A DNA stretch of 64,000 nt from Lobosporangium transversale. Its lineage: Eukaryota; Mortierellomycota; Mortierellomycetes; Mortierellales; Mortierellaceae. The stretch lies in assembly GCF_002105155.1 (NCBI RefSeq), contig NW_019028988.1:186001-250000 (forward strand), written 5' to 3'. Numbering within the stretch: position 1 is the stretch's first letter; each line of letters begins with the position of its first letter. The notes below the pieces were generated by a model. It was not told where the DNA came from. It did not search any database and worked only from the letters and a program-made list of their open reading frames with translations. The position numbers and the translations under genes are program-made. Shown here piece by piece: positions 23,466-35,752 of the stretch.

Positions 23466-25234
23466 TCAAAAAGTCATTTGTGGGGATCGTTGCTTGCCCG
23501 TTGGATATACCACCAGAGCAGAAGCAAATAACCCAACGCTGATCGAGATGGCGGTAGCGACCATCTGGCGTGCAAAAAGAATGCCTCCTGCCATATCATC
23601 CGTAAAGATGGACATTGCTCCCTTTAACCCAATGGAACCAGGAACTAAAAAGAATGATGCACAGCAAACGGCTTGGAATGATAGCTGTCGAGTCAAACGC
23701 TGATAGATGTTGCCCAGCAAACCAATGGAGAAGGCTGCCAAGGCGGACGAAACGTCTGACGTGACTGTTGTATAGGTCGTTGTTATATACCCAACTGTGA
23801 ACCCAACTGTGGACAGAATGATGCCCAGGGGCCATTGTCGAGGATGGGCTTTAAGCCAAATGTTGATTGAAATCGCAAACATCGGTACGAACAAGATACT
23901 CCATTTAGAGTCCAGTGGCTCCAATGGACATTGTGGAGTGTATTTCCCTGCTGCTTCTTCGCTAGGCAAACGACCAAATAGGTCCCAAATCGAGGTACCG
24001 ATCGAAAGACCATAGCCAAGCACCAACGAATAGAGCACGGCATAAAAGAGCCGGACCGAGCCCGAAATAACATGTCGAGCACTGAGCTCCAAGATCGAGC
24101 AGGCGATGGTGAAACCAGGCAAAACGATAATAATGCTTCCCAACTGGACTGCACCCTGACAGACTGGATAGACATGATACCGGCGCAAGCCTTCAGTCAC
24201 GAATGCAACGAGCATCGGCATGGCGACCTCACAGATATGTGTGGAATTAGGTACTATCTCGGACAACCAAGCCAATAAACCCACAGCACCCCCCATCAAG
24301 AACGAAACCCCAGCATCAGCCAAGGATCCCTGGAAGAACATGGGTGTGGTACTAAAGGCTGCGCAGGCATAGGCCAAGAGCGTCAAGAGACGTGAATTAA
24401 TATCCTTCTGTGCATGAATAGCTTCTAATTTCATAATGGCCTCTCCTACTGTGGTGGTATCATGAGTGACCATTTTATGGACTTGATGAACTAATGCACA
24501 CTTGTACATGTCCAGCCCTGCAGAGGCTTTGAGTAAGTGTGTCTCGGATGTGTGGGTTTCATAATCCGTAAAGGCCACGATCATCAAGTTGGGCAAGTAA
24601 ATACATTGGAGATGGAGCTCAAGATGGCGTGCAGCTTGATCGATCGAGTCCTCCAGCCGATGTGGGGGAGCTCCATATTTGATCATGGACTTCGCTAGAC
24701 GGAGAATATAGTCTTGACGCTCTAGAATATCCGCCATAGCAACGGTAATGCATATCTTTTCGTCACCCGATAATGACCGTGAATCAAATATACTACCCCG
24801 CCCACATGCATCACTATTACTACTACTCATATTAAATGGAACGCTGTCTAATCCATGCATGTTTTCGCTGCCTGAAAAAGATCCGCGGGGGGGCATACAG
24901 AGTGTCTGTTTGGATGAATTCATGGCTGAGAATGGCTGTTGGCCTGAGGACGCGTCGGAGTAGGTTGAATGACGGTGGCTATTAAGGGTACCAATGCTTC
25001 TTCTTCTGGCGCTGTTTGGAGTAGGCTGGAAATTGGAGAGGCTATTGATTCGTCCACCATTCTGGATTGGAGGTAGAGGTGGATATGTACCAAAGACAGC
25101 TTCTCGAATTGAGGAAGTCGAATTATTGGCAGAACGATCATAAATGGTCGACAGATCCAGACTCCTCTTTTCTTTGGGCGTCTTGGACTTCGGTAATGAC
25201 AACGATCTATGGTTTGACTACATCGAAGGGGGAA

Positions 25235-25303
<69 letters not shown>

Positions 25304-26551
25304 GTCAATAAGCAACATTAGATACAAAGTCAGGCACAAAAAAAAAAAAAAAAAAAAAAAAAAAAGAAAGACAAGATCCGATTTACGCACATGTACCTTT
25401 TGGTGACGCCCATTATTATGGAGCTTCAACAAATTGCTGAGTACACCAGCTTTAGAAGGTTGTCGAGAGGAATCGGCGGCGGTAGTAGTGGCGGCGGCAG
25501 TGTTTGTTGTAGGTTGTGATTGTTGATCTCGGTTGACAGACACCATTGGTGTTGCTACATCTCCCTGAAAGAATCTGGAGATGCGATCGCATTGGCGATT
25601 ATTGCCGCCAGGCTTTTCCTTGTTCGTGACCTGCTCCTTGAATAGCACATGCAACTCCTTTTTCTTCCCGGAGGACTCCTCAGCTGGCGGAGTAAATGAC
25701 ATTGATGGTATCAGTGTCACATCTGAACCTCCGATTCCATGTGTCAGGGGGCCTGCCCTCACAGAGGTTGTAGGAGTAGTGGTTGAAGGACTGGCAGTGT
25801 CAGACGTAGTAGTACTATTATTTTCTGTTACTGGTCCAGTCGATCCAAGACCCAAGCTGTTGATGACCATGGAGCACTTTGCAATAACTTTCTTGAAGGG
25901 TTGGGTTTCAGGGGATTTATATTTCAAAGATGAAGTTTTGGAGCCCTCCAACATGATTGGTCCATCCTCATCACTTTCTCCTTTCCCCTCCCTTTCCCTG
26001 CTATCGGCCAGATCTGATAGTGCGCGATGGAGTTGTAAGGTCATGGCATGACTATCGGCTATAGAGTTAGTGTTGGGGCTGGAATTGGGGCTGGAATGCG
26101 TAGTAGAGCTCCTAGAGCTTGTCAATGGGGTGCCAGACTCTTCTTGGATCTGAAGAGAATCTAGAGAGAAAGGATGGCGTGCGCTTAGTGCTACCGGTTT
26201 TGGTGTTTGGGGGATGTGATTACTGCTATTACTATTATTGCGCTGATTCTGGTTAAGGTTTGGATGGGGGGATATGGGAGAGGCGATTGGAGTGGTGGGT
26301 CGTTGAAGTGGGTAGTATTGGTGATTTGATCGTTGGTATGCAGCAGTCATGTAATGCTGGCGAAGACCGTTAGGAAACCTGTCCGGAGCTGAATCCGATG
26401 CATTACTAGGGCCAGCTAAACGGTTGTCAATAGCACGGATGTTGCTATTGCTGTTGTTATGAGAAGGATCATTGATCCCGTTTATCCTACTGGTGCCTGC
26501 TGGAATGAAGCGAGGATTGGAAGAGGCGTTACGGTTATTGCTATTGGACAT
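23466..26551 (-). CDS. Prm10/ThrE-family threonine/serine exporter-like membrane protein
   Basis: Two exons, 26551-25397 and 25217-23466, join in phase 0 to 968 residues. The first 500 or so residues are disordered and rich in Asn, Ser, Thr and Pro. The C-terminal half is a ThrE-like membrane domain. It begins with a soluble part (ILRLAKSMIKYGAPPHRLED, LPNLMIVAFTDYETHTSET) and continues through about ten hydrophobic spans (LLTLLAYACAAFSTTPMFF, FLMGGAVGLLAWLSEIVP, GSIIIVLPGFTIACSILELS). In bacteria ThrE exports threonine and serine. In yeast Prm10 is a pheromone-regulated relative of unproven function, so the substrate is inferred. The intron holds a long TAA trinucleotide repeat and an A-run. 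The start codon is the first ATG of the exon 1 frame after the upstream stop-rich T/A sequence. Confidence 0.88.
25236..25302. repeat. TAA trinucleotide microsatellite in ThrE-type gene intron
   Basis: About 22 uninterrupted copies of AAT/TAA lie inside the intron 25218-25396. A run of about 29 A (25339-25366) follows in the same intron. Both sit close to the 3' splice site on the minus strand and are likely length-variable. Confidence 0.95.
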
Positions 26552-27631
26552 GAATGGATTGATTTTTGGAGTAGAAGAGAGGGTCTGATCGCAGAATGTT
26601 TGTTCCACAAAATATGTAAACAGACGTGAGAGATTGATTCGAGTGCAGAGATTCTGCAGAACAAAGAAAAAAAAAATATAAAGAATGCGAAAAACCCCCC
26701 CTTCCATCCTTCAAGGAGTAACGTTTTACAATGAATAGATTTGAAACCTCGGCGAAGAAGTAAGAAGTATAAATGACATGTATCCATGGATATATGGATG
26801 ACCTCGATCAACCCAACAATTACAAATTACAACACTGACAATTCTCTGTGTTCTTGAGTCTATCTTAATATACAAAGTGAACACATACTGTCGGTATATG
26901 AAAGGAGAGATATCGCTCGCATGTTCGCCATGAGAGTGACAAGGTCGGACTCCGTTCTGTGAATGTGAATGTATTGAATGTGCCGTTTTGATGTGAGATA
27001 ATCCAATGGTCAACCGCTTATCTGTCTTACATGTTACAAATCCATGACATTAGTTTCATTTGTGCGCAAATCGAATGCACTTTTGTTTCGGGAAATGAAT
27101 TTTACCAGTATCGTAGGATAAGCTGAATCTACTAGGAAGCTGAAGCGATCTAAAAAAAAAAATAAAAAAAAAAAAAAAAAAAGGCAGTGGATAAAATCTC
27201 AGAGAACCGATGTAAAACAAAGCTTCTTTTTAAGTATACATTTTATTTCCCCAGAAAACCCCTCTTTTAGACACAATCCTCACTTTAGTGCGACTTGAAT
27301 GGATTGTTACACGATGTTTTGTTTGACTGTTCTCGCTAGAAATACAAAAGAGTAAATGGATAAATGGATAAATAGGCGAAGGAAGGTAGGGGTTTTGTTT
27401 CATTCATGCATGGTCGAGACAAGGAATGATTCCGAGAAAGGATAAAGAAAGAAAGGGAAAAGATGATTAAAGCATTCATGGCCAATGGTTTGATCAAATA
27501 GCGAAAGGCTATTATTATAGGTTTTTTGTCACTTCAACTGAATAGCCTCAACTGCTTCTAGAGCTGAAAGTGAAATCACCAACGAGAGAAAATAGGAGCA
27601 AAAGACCTTTTATATATATATATATATATTT
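26552..27631. other. Intergenic: ThrE-type gene promoter side and downstream region of next gene
   Basis: Both flanking genes are on the minus strand, so this 1.1 kb holds the 3' region of the Ser/Pro-rich gene and the promoter of the ThrE-type gene. It contains an A-run near 27150-27182 and a TA repeat at about 27613-27630. No gene is seen. Confidence 0.45.
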
Positions 27632-29467
27632 TTATGATCTCTTTAATTCAAATGACGATCGATAATGAGTGCGAGGGGAACCTCGGGAGCGTTTATCCCA
27701 ACGGTTTTTGGGCAAGATACCCGCTAATTTTTTAGAAAGCCTATTACTTTTGTTGCCATTATTTGTGAACTGGAAAGTGTGGACCAGTGACTGGAGCCGT
27801 TCACCCCACTTTTGATGGCCTTTGTTCTTCCTTAGAGCTGAGCAGTAAGCATTACTATCTTCACCATGATCGTCCTTAATCGGTAAAAGAGGGATGGTAC
27901 TGGAACGAGGATACCCTGATGGAGATGGGCGGGACATCTGTGTTGGGAATGATGACACTGAAGGGGCAGAGCCAGCACCAATACCTGGATTTGTGAGCGC
28001 TGAAAAGAACTTTCGAGGCTTGTGACCCATTGATTTAGTCGTAGAGGACATTGCTGAGGCTTTAGTAGACGAGGATGAGTAAGGCTTCCCATTGGGCATG
28101 TTTGTTGAAAACAGTGACGACAGTGGTGGGTCCGTCGGACAAGGCAGCTGCTTCCGTCGCCGTGCCCAGTCCATCAGCGGTGCTGATACTAATGTTGACT
28201 CTGTTGCTTCATCGCTAACACGCACACTGTCAAAGGCAGCTTCAACCGCAGCCGCGCGGTTGTTGACGCTCTTGCTGTTGCTGTGCAGGCCATTCAAAAA
28301 GGCAGGAACCTCTGGTGATGGAGTGGTAATACTCCCAACGGTCAAGGAAAGCTCGGCTAGCAGTATTTCTTGCTGATGTTTAGAAATCATATCACCCATT
28401 ACTGGGACTGAAGCCGAAACTGGAGTTGAAACTGAAACTGGAGCAATGATGTTTGACGGAAATAACGCCGATAGGACAGATGTCCGCCTATTCATGAGGA
28501 AGGATGGTCTTCTCATTTGAGTTTCAATCTCTAGGAGACGTTCTGACAACGAGTTCATTTCATCCAAAAATGGTACTGGCGCATATGGGGCCTTGACATC
28601 ACTACAGTAATCTGAGAGACGTGACGACTGTGGCGGCGCACAAGAAGCTTGGTCCGAACTGCAATACGTAGTGGATGGATTTAGTGAAGGGGGAGGTATA
28701 GAAGATGATAAGGGCTGGCAAGGCGGTAAAGATTGATTATGGACGGGTTTGATATTAAGCATAGGCGTATCTGGTGTATTTGGTTCTGACCCTTGCTCTC
28801 TTAAACGTGCGATTCCTGGTATTACACTTATATGGGACTTTTGACCATCCTCAGTAAGAGTAACAAAGAAGCCCGAGCTGATGACCCAATTCCGGTTCTT
28901 ACCGGATTTTGAAGGTGGAGGAGACACGGATGACGACGCTGCTGGTTCTTCAGACTCAATTGTAGGCAGTCCGGTAGAAACAGGGGCAGACCTGGTTTTT
29001 GAACAAGGGGTAGTTTGGGCCTTACTTTTTGGGAACGCATGAGGTGGTGGGGGAAACAAGGTAAGTAAAATTTCGCTGTTCAATCGAGAAATGACGGAAT
29101 TGTTGACTTTGGAGATGTCGTTTTTGGCCAGAGTGAACGTTGTAGGGGACATTAGTGGATATGATGATTTCAGACTTGAGTATCTCTCTGTAAAAAATCT
29201 CCTGTTGCCGCGTTTTTGCGAATCTCGGTCGCATATGTGGGTATCAATGACATGCAGTTTACAATGAGTATCTGGGCTGTTTTTCTGCATATTTCCTTTG
29301 AACTTGGATGACGACATAGGGGGAACAGAAGAGGGCGAAAGCAGCGAGGGCGCTGATGCTGATGCCGGTGCTGAGGATATGAGTTTTGTGTTTAATATTG
29401 ACGATGATGTTGATTGGGATTGCGACCTATGTGCAATGTTCAATGGTGCGACTGAATTAGCTGGCAT
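27632..29467 (-). CDS. Uncharacterised Ser/Pro-rich protein
   Basis: One uninterrupted open frame of 611 residues runs from ATG at 29467 to the stop at 27632. It is far longer than any chance frame nearby. The product is largely low complexity: rich in Ser, Pro, Thr and Ala, with many SS and SP pairs, consistent with a disordered, phosphorylated protein. I see no signal peptide, membrane span or known catalytic motif. The C-terminal 60 residues are more ordered and strongly basic (WGERLQSLVHTFQF, LAGILPKNRWDKRSRG), which could be a conserved nucleic-acid- or membrane-binding segment. A short motif (LSERLLEIETQMRRPSFLMN) near residue 300 also looks helical and conserved. The function is unknown. 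Confidence 0.7.
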   Translation of the reverse strand: MPANSVAPLNIAHRSQSQSTSSSILNTKLISSAPASASAPSLLSPSSVPPMSSSKFKGNMQKNSPDTHCKLHVIDTHICDRDSQKRGNRRFFTERYSSLKSSYPLMSPTTFTLAKNDISKVNNSVISRLNSEILLTLFPPPPHAFPKSKAQTTPCSKTRSAPVSTGLPTIESEEPAASSSVSPPPSKSGKNRNWVISSGFFVTLTEDGQKSHISVIPGIARLREQGSEPNTPDTPMLNIKPVHNQSLPPCQPLSSSIPPPSLNPSTTYCSSDQASCAPPQSSRLSDYCSDVKAPYAPVPFLDEMNSLSERLLEIETQMRRPSFLMNRRTSVLSALFPSNIIAPVSVSTPVSASVPVMGDMISKHQQEILLAELSLTVGSITTPSPEVPAFLNGLHSNSKSVNNRAAAVEAAFDSVRVSDEATESTLVSAPLMDWARRRKQLPCPTDPPLSSLFSTNMPNGKPYSSSSTKASAMSSTTKSMGHKPRKFFSALTNPGIGAGSAPSVSSFPTQMSRPSPSGYPRSSTIPLLPIKDDHGEDSNAYCSALRKNKGHQKWGERLQSLVHTFQFTNNGNKSNRLSKKLAGILPKNRWDKRSRGSPRTHYRSSFELKRS

Positions 29468-31806
29468 AATGTAGTGTGATATGCTCTGTAGAAGATGGCT
29501 GTGGTTGATTCTTGCTAACTAATGGGTAACAGATATAATGAATACAGAATCAGAATGAAAACTAGTAAGAAAGGATGAAAAAGGAACTCTTATATGTATT
29601 TTTTTTTTTTTTTATTATTATTATTCTAGTCCACAACGGCCCCTTCTTTCTTCTTCCGCAAGGCAACCCATCTTTCGTGGCATGTTATGTAAATTATTTT
29701 CAAACTGGATATGCTCAACAGGGGAAATGTAGTAAAGTGTAGTATGCTCATGCGTTAGTTGTAGGGGCATCCAATTCAGATGAGTTGAGTTTACACCACC
29801 CAGTAATGAAGCTGACTACCTTTCAATCTGTGCAAAATCAAGAGAAGCCGGTGTAGATGCATGCATGTCTTATGCAGTCTATTCAACAGTCGATTATAGG
29901 TCAGGGTGACAATGAGAAGGGGCAAAGACCAACACCAGATTACAAGAGCATGATTGCGAAAGGAGGTGAAGGTTCCAGAAATGCTTTATTTTCATTGGCG
30001 TCTGGCATTGTCAACATTTAATTTTTTTTGTTCATTGGTTTGAAGGCTCTTTGATAGACGTTTTAAAGGTTCTTACAGCGATAAAATATATCCATCAGTC
30101 AGCAAATTCTGACACGTTTTCCTAGCTCGGAGTCGTGCCAAGTCTCTACTTTTGTTCATATTGTGAATAGTGAGGACGACCTTTGTCATCTTTCCCAGCC
30201 ACAACATCAATCTTGGCCCCCAACCTAGAGGACAAGACACCATTGTATTTGGGGTTATATATTTGAAGTGGTTCATGACAGGTTCCTTCCATCATCCATA
30301 CGATGATGTTATTTTTATCGTTTTCTTAACATTTGCCGGCCTTGACAACCGCAATGGCGAGAAGGAGACGGCATGATGTGTAGGGAAAGTGAGGATGAGA
30401 GCATTAAGGAGCCATGCATAATGAACTTGAGTATTGTCTTTTTTAAAAAAATAAAGAAAAAAAAGGATAAAAGGCATCTAAGGAGGTCTATATCAGGCCA
30501 GCTATCACTCAGAAAAAAAGGCTCCTCATACTAGTTTTATATGCTGTGTTTGAGTCTTTTCTCTTCATGTGTGGCCAGCTGAATTTTTTTTTTGTTATCG
30601 TCAGGTTATGGCAAGAGAAGGGATGTTGTTTGCTTTTACAATGTCACAGAAAAACGATAGATCCTTGTGACACTTGTAATAAAACAGTAAATGAGAAAAA
30701 TTGGGTTTAAATGATTTGGATGATAGGCCGTGTTTCAGTAAAATATCTAATTCCTAATTCAAATTAAAGATGTCTGAAAACTCAGGAACAGATGGTCCTA
30801 ATCATAAAGATCTTGATTGGAGGATTTTTTGTCATATCCTGTGTAAACATGTACATGTACATGAATGAATGAATAGTTTATATAACATGTATGCCACCAA
30901 TGCCGTGAGCCAATGCCTTTTATTAGTCTGAAAGACGGAAGATGTCGTCAGCAATAGTGTCGAGATATTTAGGCTAAAGGACATGGTGTAGGACTCTTAT
31001 GATTTGTATTCATCACAGTCAGCCACAGTCAGCCACAGTCAGTCAGTCAGTCGATGAAGCTGGCGACAGAGACCATGGACAGGGACCGGAGAGCAGAGGA
31101 CAAGTAGACTAACTGTAAACTAGACCACTCAACTTCCTCTCTTCGACATGCAATATATCATAGTGTATGTATTTATCTATTTATCATTCCCATGGTCAAT
31201 TGGTTTTACATTGATATATTTTATTTCATCTAGTGTACACAGCCATCCAATGCAACAAACATCAAATATCAAAAGAGACCATTTTCTTCCTCCTTTCCTT
31301 CCTTTCTGTCTGTCTTCTCTCTTTTTTTTTTTATATATCCCATTACCATCATCTCATTCTCATCTCATAATCTGATTCCGTGTGGTTCAGCATCTCTACA
31401 CTCGTTCATGAACCTCGACTGATTCTCCCTCCCTCTCTTTCTCTCTCTTTTTATTTTTATTTATTTTTTATTTTTATTTTTTTTTTATAACGACCTTGTT
31501 GCATCTTTTCATCACCTCATCATCTCATCTTTCCGTCCCTGACAATCGAGTCCACATCTACATTGCACAAACACTGAAAACAAAACTTCTTCATCCACAT
31601 TCATTCATCTACTTCATATATCGCATTCCTACTATTAAACATACACAAGTCTATATACCTTTACCCTGCAAGCATATCCTTTGTCGCACTGAACGCGTCA
31701 ACTATCCCTTCTCTCTCTCTCTCTTTTTCTTTATATTCTTTAACACTTCTATCTCAAGGAAGACAGGTGCTGGTTCTACATCTGCTAATTATATATTTCA
31801 TACAAT
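29468..31806. promoter_or_regulatory. Large divergent intergenic region
   Basis: This 2.3 kb lies between two divergently transcribed genes: the Ser/Pro-rich protein (-) and the Kch1-type transporter (+). It must hold both promoters. No open frame looks like a gene. Notable pieces are an ACATGTACATGTACATG palindromic tract at about 30847-30863, a short AGCCACAGTC tandem at 31016-31050, and a strongly CT-rich leader (about 31270-31800) just upstream of the transporter start, typical of fungal 5' untranslated regions. Confidence 0.45.
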
Positions 31807-34800
31807 ATGAGTAAGTCCCTTTCTCTCTTCGTTCCAGCAAAATGTTTCGAATACCTCTTTCTCTCCCACTCCTTTCCCCTCATTTTTTTTTTTTTGTTGT
31901 ATCTACAGGGGGCCTCAACCACAAAAAGAAAAAAAAAAAACTTGTGTATCGTCAATTTTTTCAATGTGGTGAATATTACAAACATCCCACAGAGTCTTGT
32001 GTAGCTCAATGGTATCAAACCATGGACTACTCACCGCATGTTTGCCCAACAGGACATGAGAAAAAAAAAAAAAAAAAAAAAAGTGATCTTTTGCAGCGTT
32101 GGTCTTTTATGGATACAGATAGTCAGATCAGGACCTACAGCGTACATGAATAGAATGATACACAGGAAAAAAAAAAAAAAAAAAAAAAAAGAAGAATCAC
32201 TTCAATTTTTTTTTTTTTTTTTTTTTTTTTGGGGACTGGGTCAATCTATTCTAATTTTGGGCTTTGGGATCGCACGAGTTATTTTTAACCTTGGGCCATT
32301 GTAAATGACATTGCGTCCATGTGCACAATGCAAACAAATCTTACTGCAGAGAGTTGCTTGCTTTTGTGAACCCTTTATCTGCGGATAACTTTGTGCTCCA
32401 TCCTCCTGGAGGAATATATTAAATACGCTTAAAAAACAAACAAACAAAAAAAAACTCACAAGGATTTATCTATGCTTTTACTTGGTTTGGTTTGATTTAG
32501 GTGACTGGAAACGACAGAAAGTTCAGGACCACAAGTTCGACTTTATTGATGTCGAAGACTACATTGACAACTCTCCCTATCGCAAATTCAAATATTCGCT
32601 TGTCTTTGCAGTTGTCATCAAAGGCATATTGATTTACTGCGCCGATTTATGGTAAGTTATTCTTCTTTCAGAAAGTGCTTTTGCCGAACAGGCCAAGGCT
32701 TGGATATTTAGCATGTCTATCCGATAAGAGAAATGAAATGAAAATGCTCACCTCTTTTTTGTTTTTTATTTTTATTTTTTGTTTTTTATTTTATTATTTA
32801 TTTATTTACTCTATTCTATTGGCATTGTCGTTCCCCTCTGTCTCTTTCATCGATGCACTCATCCTTCACTACATCTTTCTTACTCGCTCACTTGATATAC
32901 ATACGCATCCTTATTCCTTTGAAATCCTTCGTTTTCCTCTCTCAGGACGGCAGTCAACTTGCTGGTGACTAAAAACTGGCAATTGGCAGGTTTCGAGGGA
33001 AACAAAGAACTCAGCTGGGGTATGTAATAGCTATTTTTTTTTTTTTTTTTTTTTTTTTTTTGATGAAAAAGGTACAAAAACTCATCATTGCAATTTCCTT
33101 TTCTTTTCTTTTTCTTTTTCTTTTCTTATTAATATAGGTGGCATCAACATCACCTCCGGAATTTACAGAGTAAGCTACTTCATATGCATGTGTTATTTAT
33201 CGATCATACCTACATATCAGCGCAAAGCACACAAAAGAGTATAGGGAGATATGTTTATTTTTTCCTCTTCTTCTTCGTAACTAATTCATCTTTTGGACGT
33301 TTGCTATAGTATCTTTTTTCCGCATGTATTATTCTATCCTTTATTTTGCTGGCATGGGACATGAAAAAAGCGGTGGCAATTGTTCAAAGTCGTGATATCA
33401 GTTATGCATTCACCAGCATGATCGCCTACAGATACTATGCTATCAAAAGCTACGCTCATTTCTGTCTGTTCGAAAAGATCCACAACTCCAAAAAGACAAT
33501 GGACGAAATTGCTTTCTTTTGCTTCTTCACCTTCCGAGGTACTATTAAAAAAAAAAAAAAAAAAAAAAAAAGATTGTAGTTGTACTTCATACTCGCTCGC
33601 GCTTATTAGGATGCCTATATAACTTTGTTTTACTTTATTCTATTCGTAGGCTGGAAGCGCTTGCTGTTTGCGGATGGGCCAAGACAGGTTATCAATGCGA
33701 TCATCTTGATGACAATTATTAAGAGTCAGGGAAACAGTTTGAATATTTTCGAATACAAGGTCGCAGGAGGAAACACAACAAAGATCACCTTGGTTCTCAT
33801 GACATTCACGCTTACATTGTGGATCATCTCGATTCTGCTGATGCTTGTGGCGGTCTGTCTCTACATCCCTTTGGTCATGCAGATTCAAGGAAACCTCAAG
33901 GAATTCTGTTGCCACAAGATTGATAAACGGTATACAATCTTGGTTGCTATTAAGAAAAATGGACATCAATATGTAAAAAGTAATACCAATTTATTTATTT
34001 ATTTATTTTTATTTTATTTTTTTGTTTTTCTAATGATACATAGAATTGATGAAATTGTCAAGAAAAAAGCGAAGCAGCGTGCACAGGAGGCAGCCAAGAA
34101 TGCAAAGAACGGAAAGGGTGGCGAGACCCCACTTCAAAAACCAACATTGCCCAATATAGACTTGTTTGAGGAAGGCCCTCGAAACTCTCCTAGACTTGCA
34201 CCAGCTCCATCGCCATACATGGGAGGATCGCCTGGTCTTCGTAAAGCAATGCCACCTAACGATCCCTACCGCCGACAATACCCACAACAGCCTTCACGGC
34301 CATATTCCCCAGCCCCCGGAAGACCCTATACCCCTACCATGGACGACGATGGCGATACAAGGCCATTGCGACAGGATAATCATGCACAGCACTATCATAA
34401 TCGTAACTTGAGTCATCAAAATCACTCCTACGATTATCCAGATGACCGGAGTGAGATCAGTGAAGGCGCGTATAGTTCAGGAGGTGGCTATCATCCTCAT
34501 CAATATCCACCAAAACCCAATATCCAAGCGTTTCCACATCGACGACAGGCTTCAGATACCAGCACAGTCTTGAGTGGTTCGAACCAAGGCAGTGTGGTGA
34601 GCGGATACGGACCAAGCCGTGGAGCAAGGCCTCATCCACTCCAGCAGCAGCATACCGGACATGAACTCGGTAATGGCAATCATTTCTCAGATACAGTCAT
34701 GTTGACAGATATGAGTGGCCATCGTGGCCCGCCCAACCCTTATAGTGGGATGAATGGAGGTAACGGTGGCTACCATGGACCGCCCACAGGTCTGGGCGGT

Positions 34801-34911
34801 GGTGTCCATCCTAACCCTAATGGAAGCGTTGTAAGCGGTTCCAGTTACGTGGAACAGCAGCGTGGGCACTATCAGCAAGGCCCATATCCATCGAACCGGC
34901 CTCACAATTAA
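31807..34911 (+). CDS. Kch1/Prm6-type fungal potassium transporter
   Basis: Seven exons, 31807-31810, 32501-32651, 32946-33019, 33138-33169, 33310-33538, 33650-33929 and 34044-34911, join in phase to 545 residues. The N-terminus after Met (SDWKRQKVQDHKFDFIDV) is the family hallmark. Yeast Kch1 and Kch2 promote low-affinity potassium uptake needed for calcium influx in mating. Hydrophobic spans are seen in VFAVVIKGILIYCADLW, YLFSACIILSFILLAW and LTLWIISILLMLVAVCLYI. The last 200 or so residues form a hydrophilic Pro/His/Gly/Tyr-rich cytoplasmic tail starting with a basic helix (IVKKKAKQRAQEAAKN). The first coding exon has only four bases (ATG plus A), separated from exon 2 by a 690-bp intron full of A- and T-runs. 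Confidence 0.88.
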
Positions 34912-34922
34912 AGCTGTAAAAT

Positions 34923-34958
<36 letters not shown>

Positions 34959-35752
34959 CAAAAAAAAAAAAGGAAAGAAAAAAAGAAAGAAAAAAAAAAT
35001 GCACAGAAATACATATTTATATATATAGAAAGAAAAAAAAAAAAAAAAAAAAAAAAAGAACTTGGAACTAGAGCTGCTTATACTCATTTTTTTTCTTCCG
35101 GATTGTTTCGTGTACAAACCTCGTTAATGTTTTTGGGACTGAAATGTTATTAACTTTACAAACATGCATGTACCACACGGACATTCTAGCAAGGGAAGGA
35201 TCATTCCAAATGGAATGTCGTTAAGGATAGGATTATAATGAATTCCTCAGACGAGCCAAATAGGATATGACAGTGTCAACCCGTCCTTATAAAGACATAA
35301 TTTGGATGCGATGTGATGTTCATCCAATGCTTTGGGTAACGTTGTACAGATAGGATGGATACAAACGAAAATATTCTCACTTCTACACTTCTAATAGGAT
35401 GCACAAAAGCACGCGTCGCATGTAAAGAGTGCGATCTTGATGTAGCACGGGCCATTTGGGAATCAGAAAGATTGATTGTCTCCTCCCCTCTTTTTTTTTT
35501 TTTTTGTTTTTTTTACAAGAGATGGTTCCTCTTTTACACTGTATTCCAATTTCTCATGTTAATACATGGATGCATGCATAAAGCAAATAATGGCATCAAA
35601 AGAGATTTACAAACTCAGTGTCAAAGAAAGTATAAAACTCTGGACAATATTTCATTCTTGATACCCATACCCTCCTCATCAAAAAAAGAAAAAAAAAAAA
35701 AAAACGTGTACGTTTCACCATTTTACCCTGCATTTAGACTGCTACTTTAATC
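34912..35752. other. Intergenic: transporter 3' region and promoter of the His-rich protein gene
   Basis: A T-run of about 31 directly after the transporter stop is followed by A-runs (34958-35057), which could form an A:T hairpin at the transcript end. The rest is ordinary AT-rich DNA with short unconvincing open frames. A further A-run lies about 60 bp before the start at 35753. Confidence 0.5.

Noticed and set aside
31990-32060. tRNA-like stretch with a D-arm-like TAGCTCAATGGT
   Set aside because: No GGTTCGA-type T-arm at the right distance and no acceptor stem pairing; it lies inside an intron.
35355-35750. 131-residue + strand open frame before the His-rich protein
   Set aside because: Runs through a T-run and an A-run, which explains the Phe and Lys stretches; looks like chance coding in promoter DNA.
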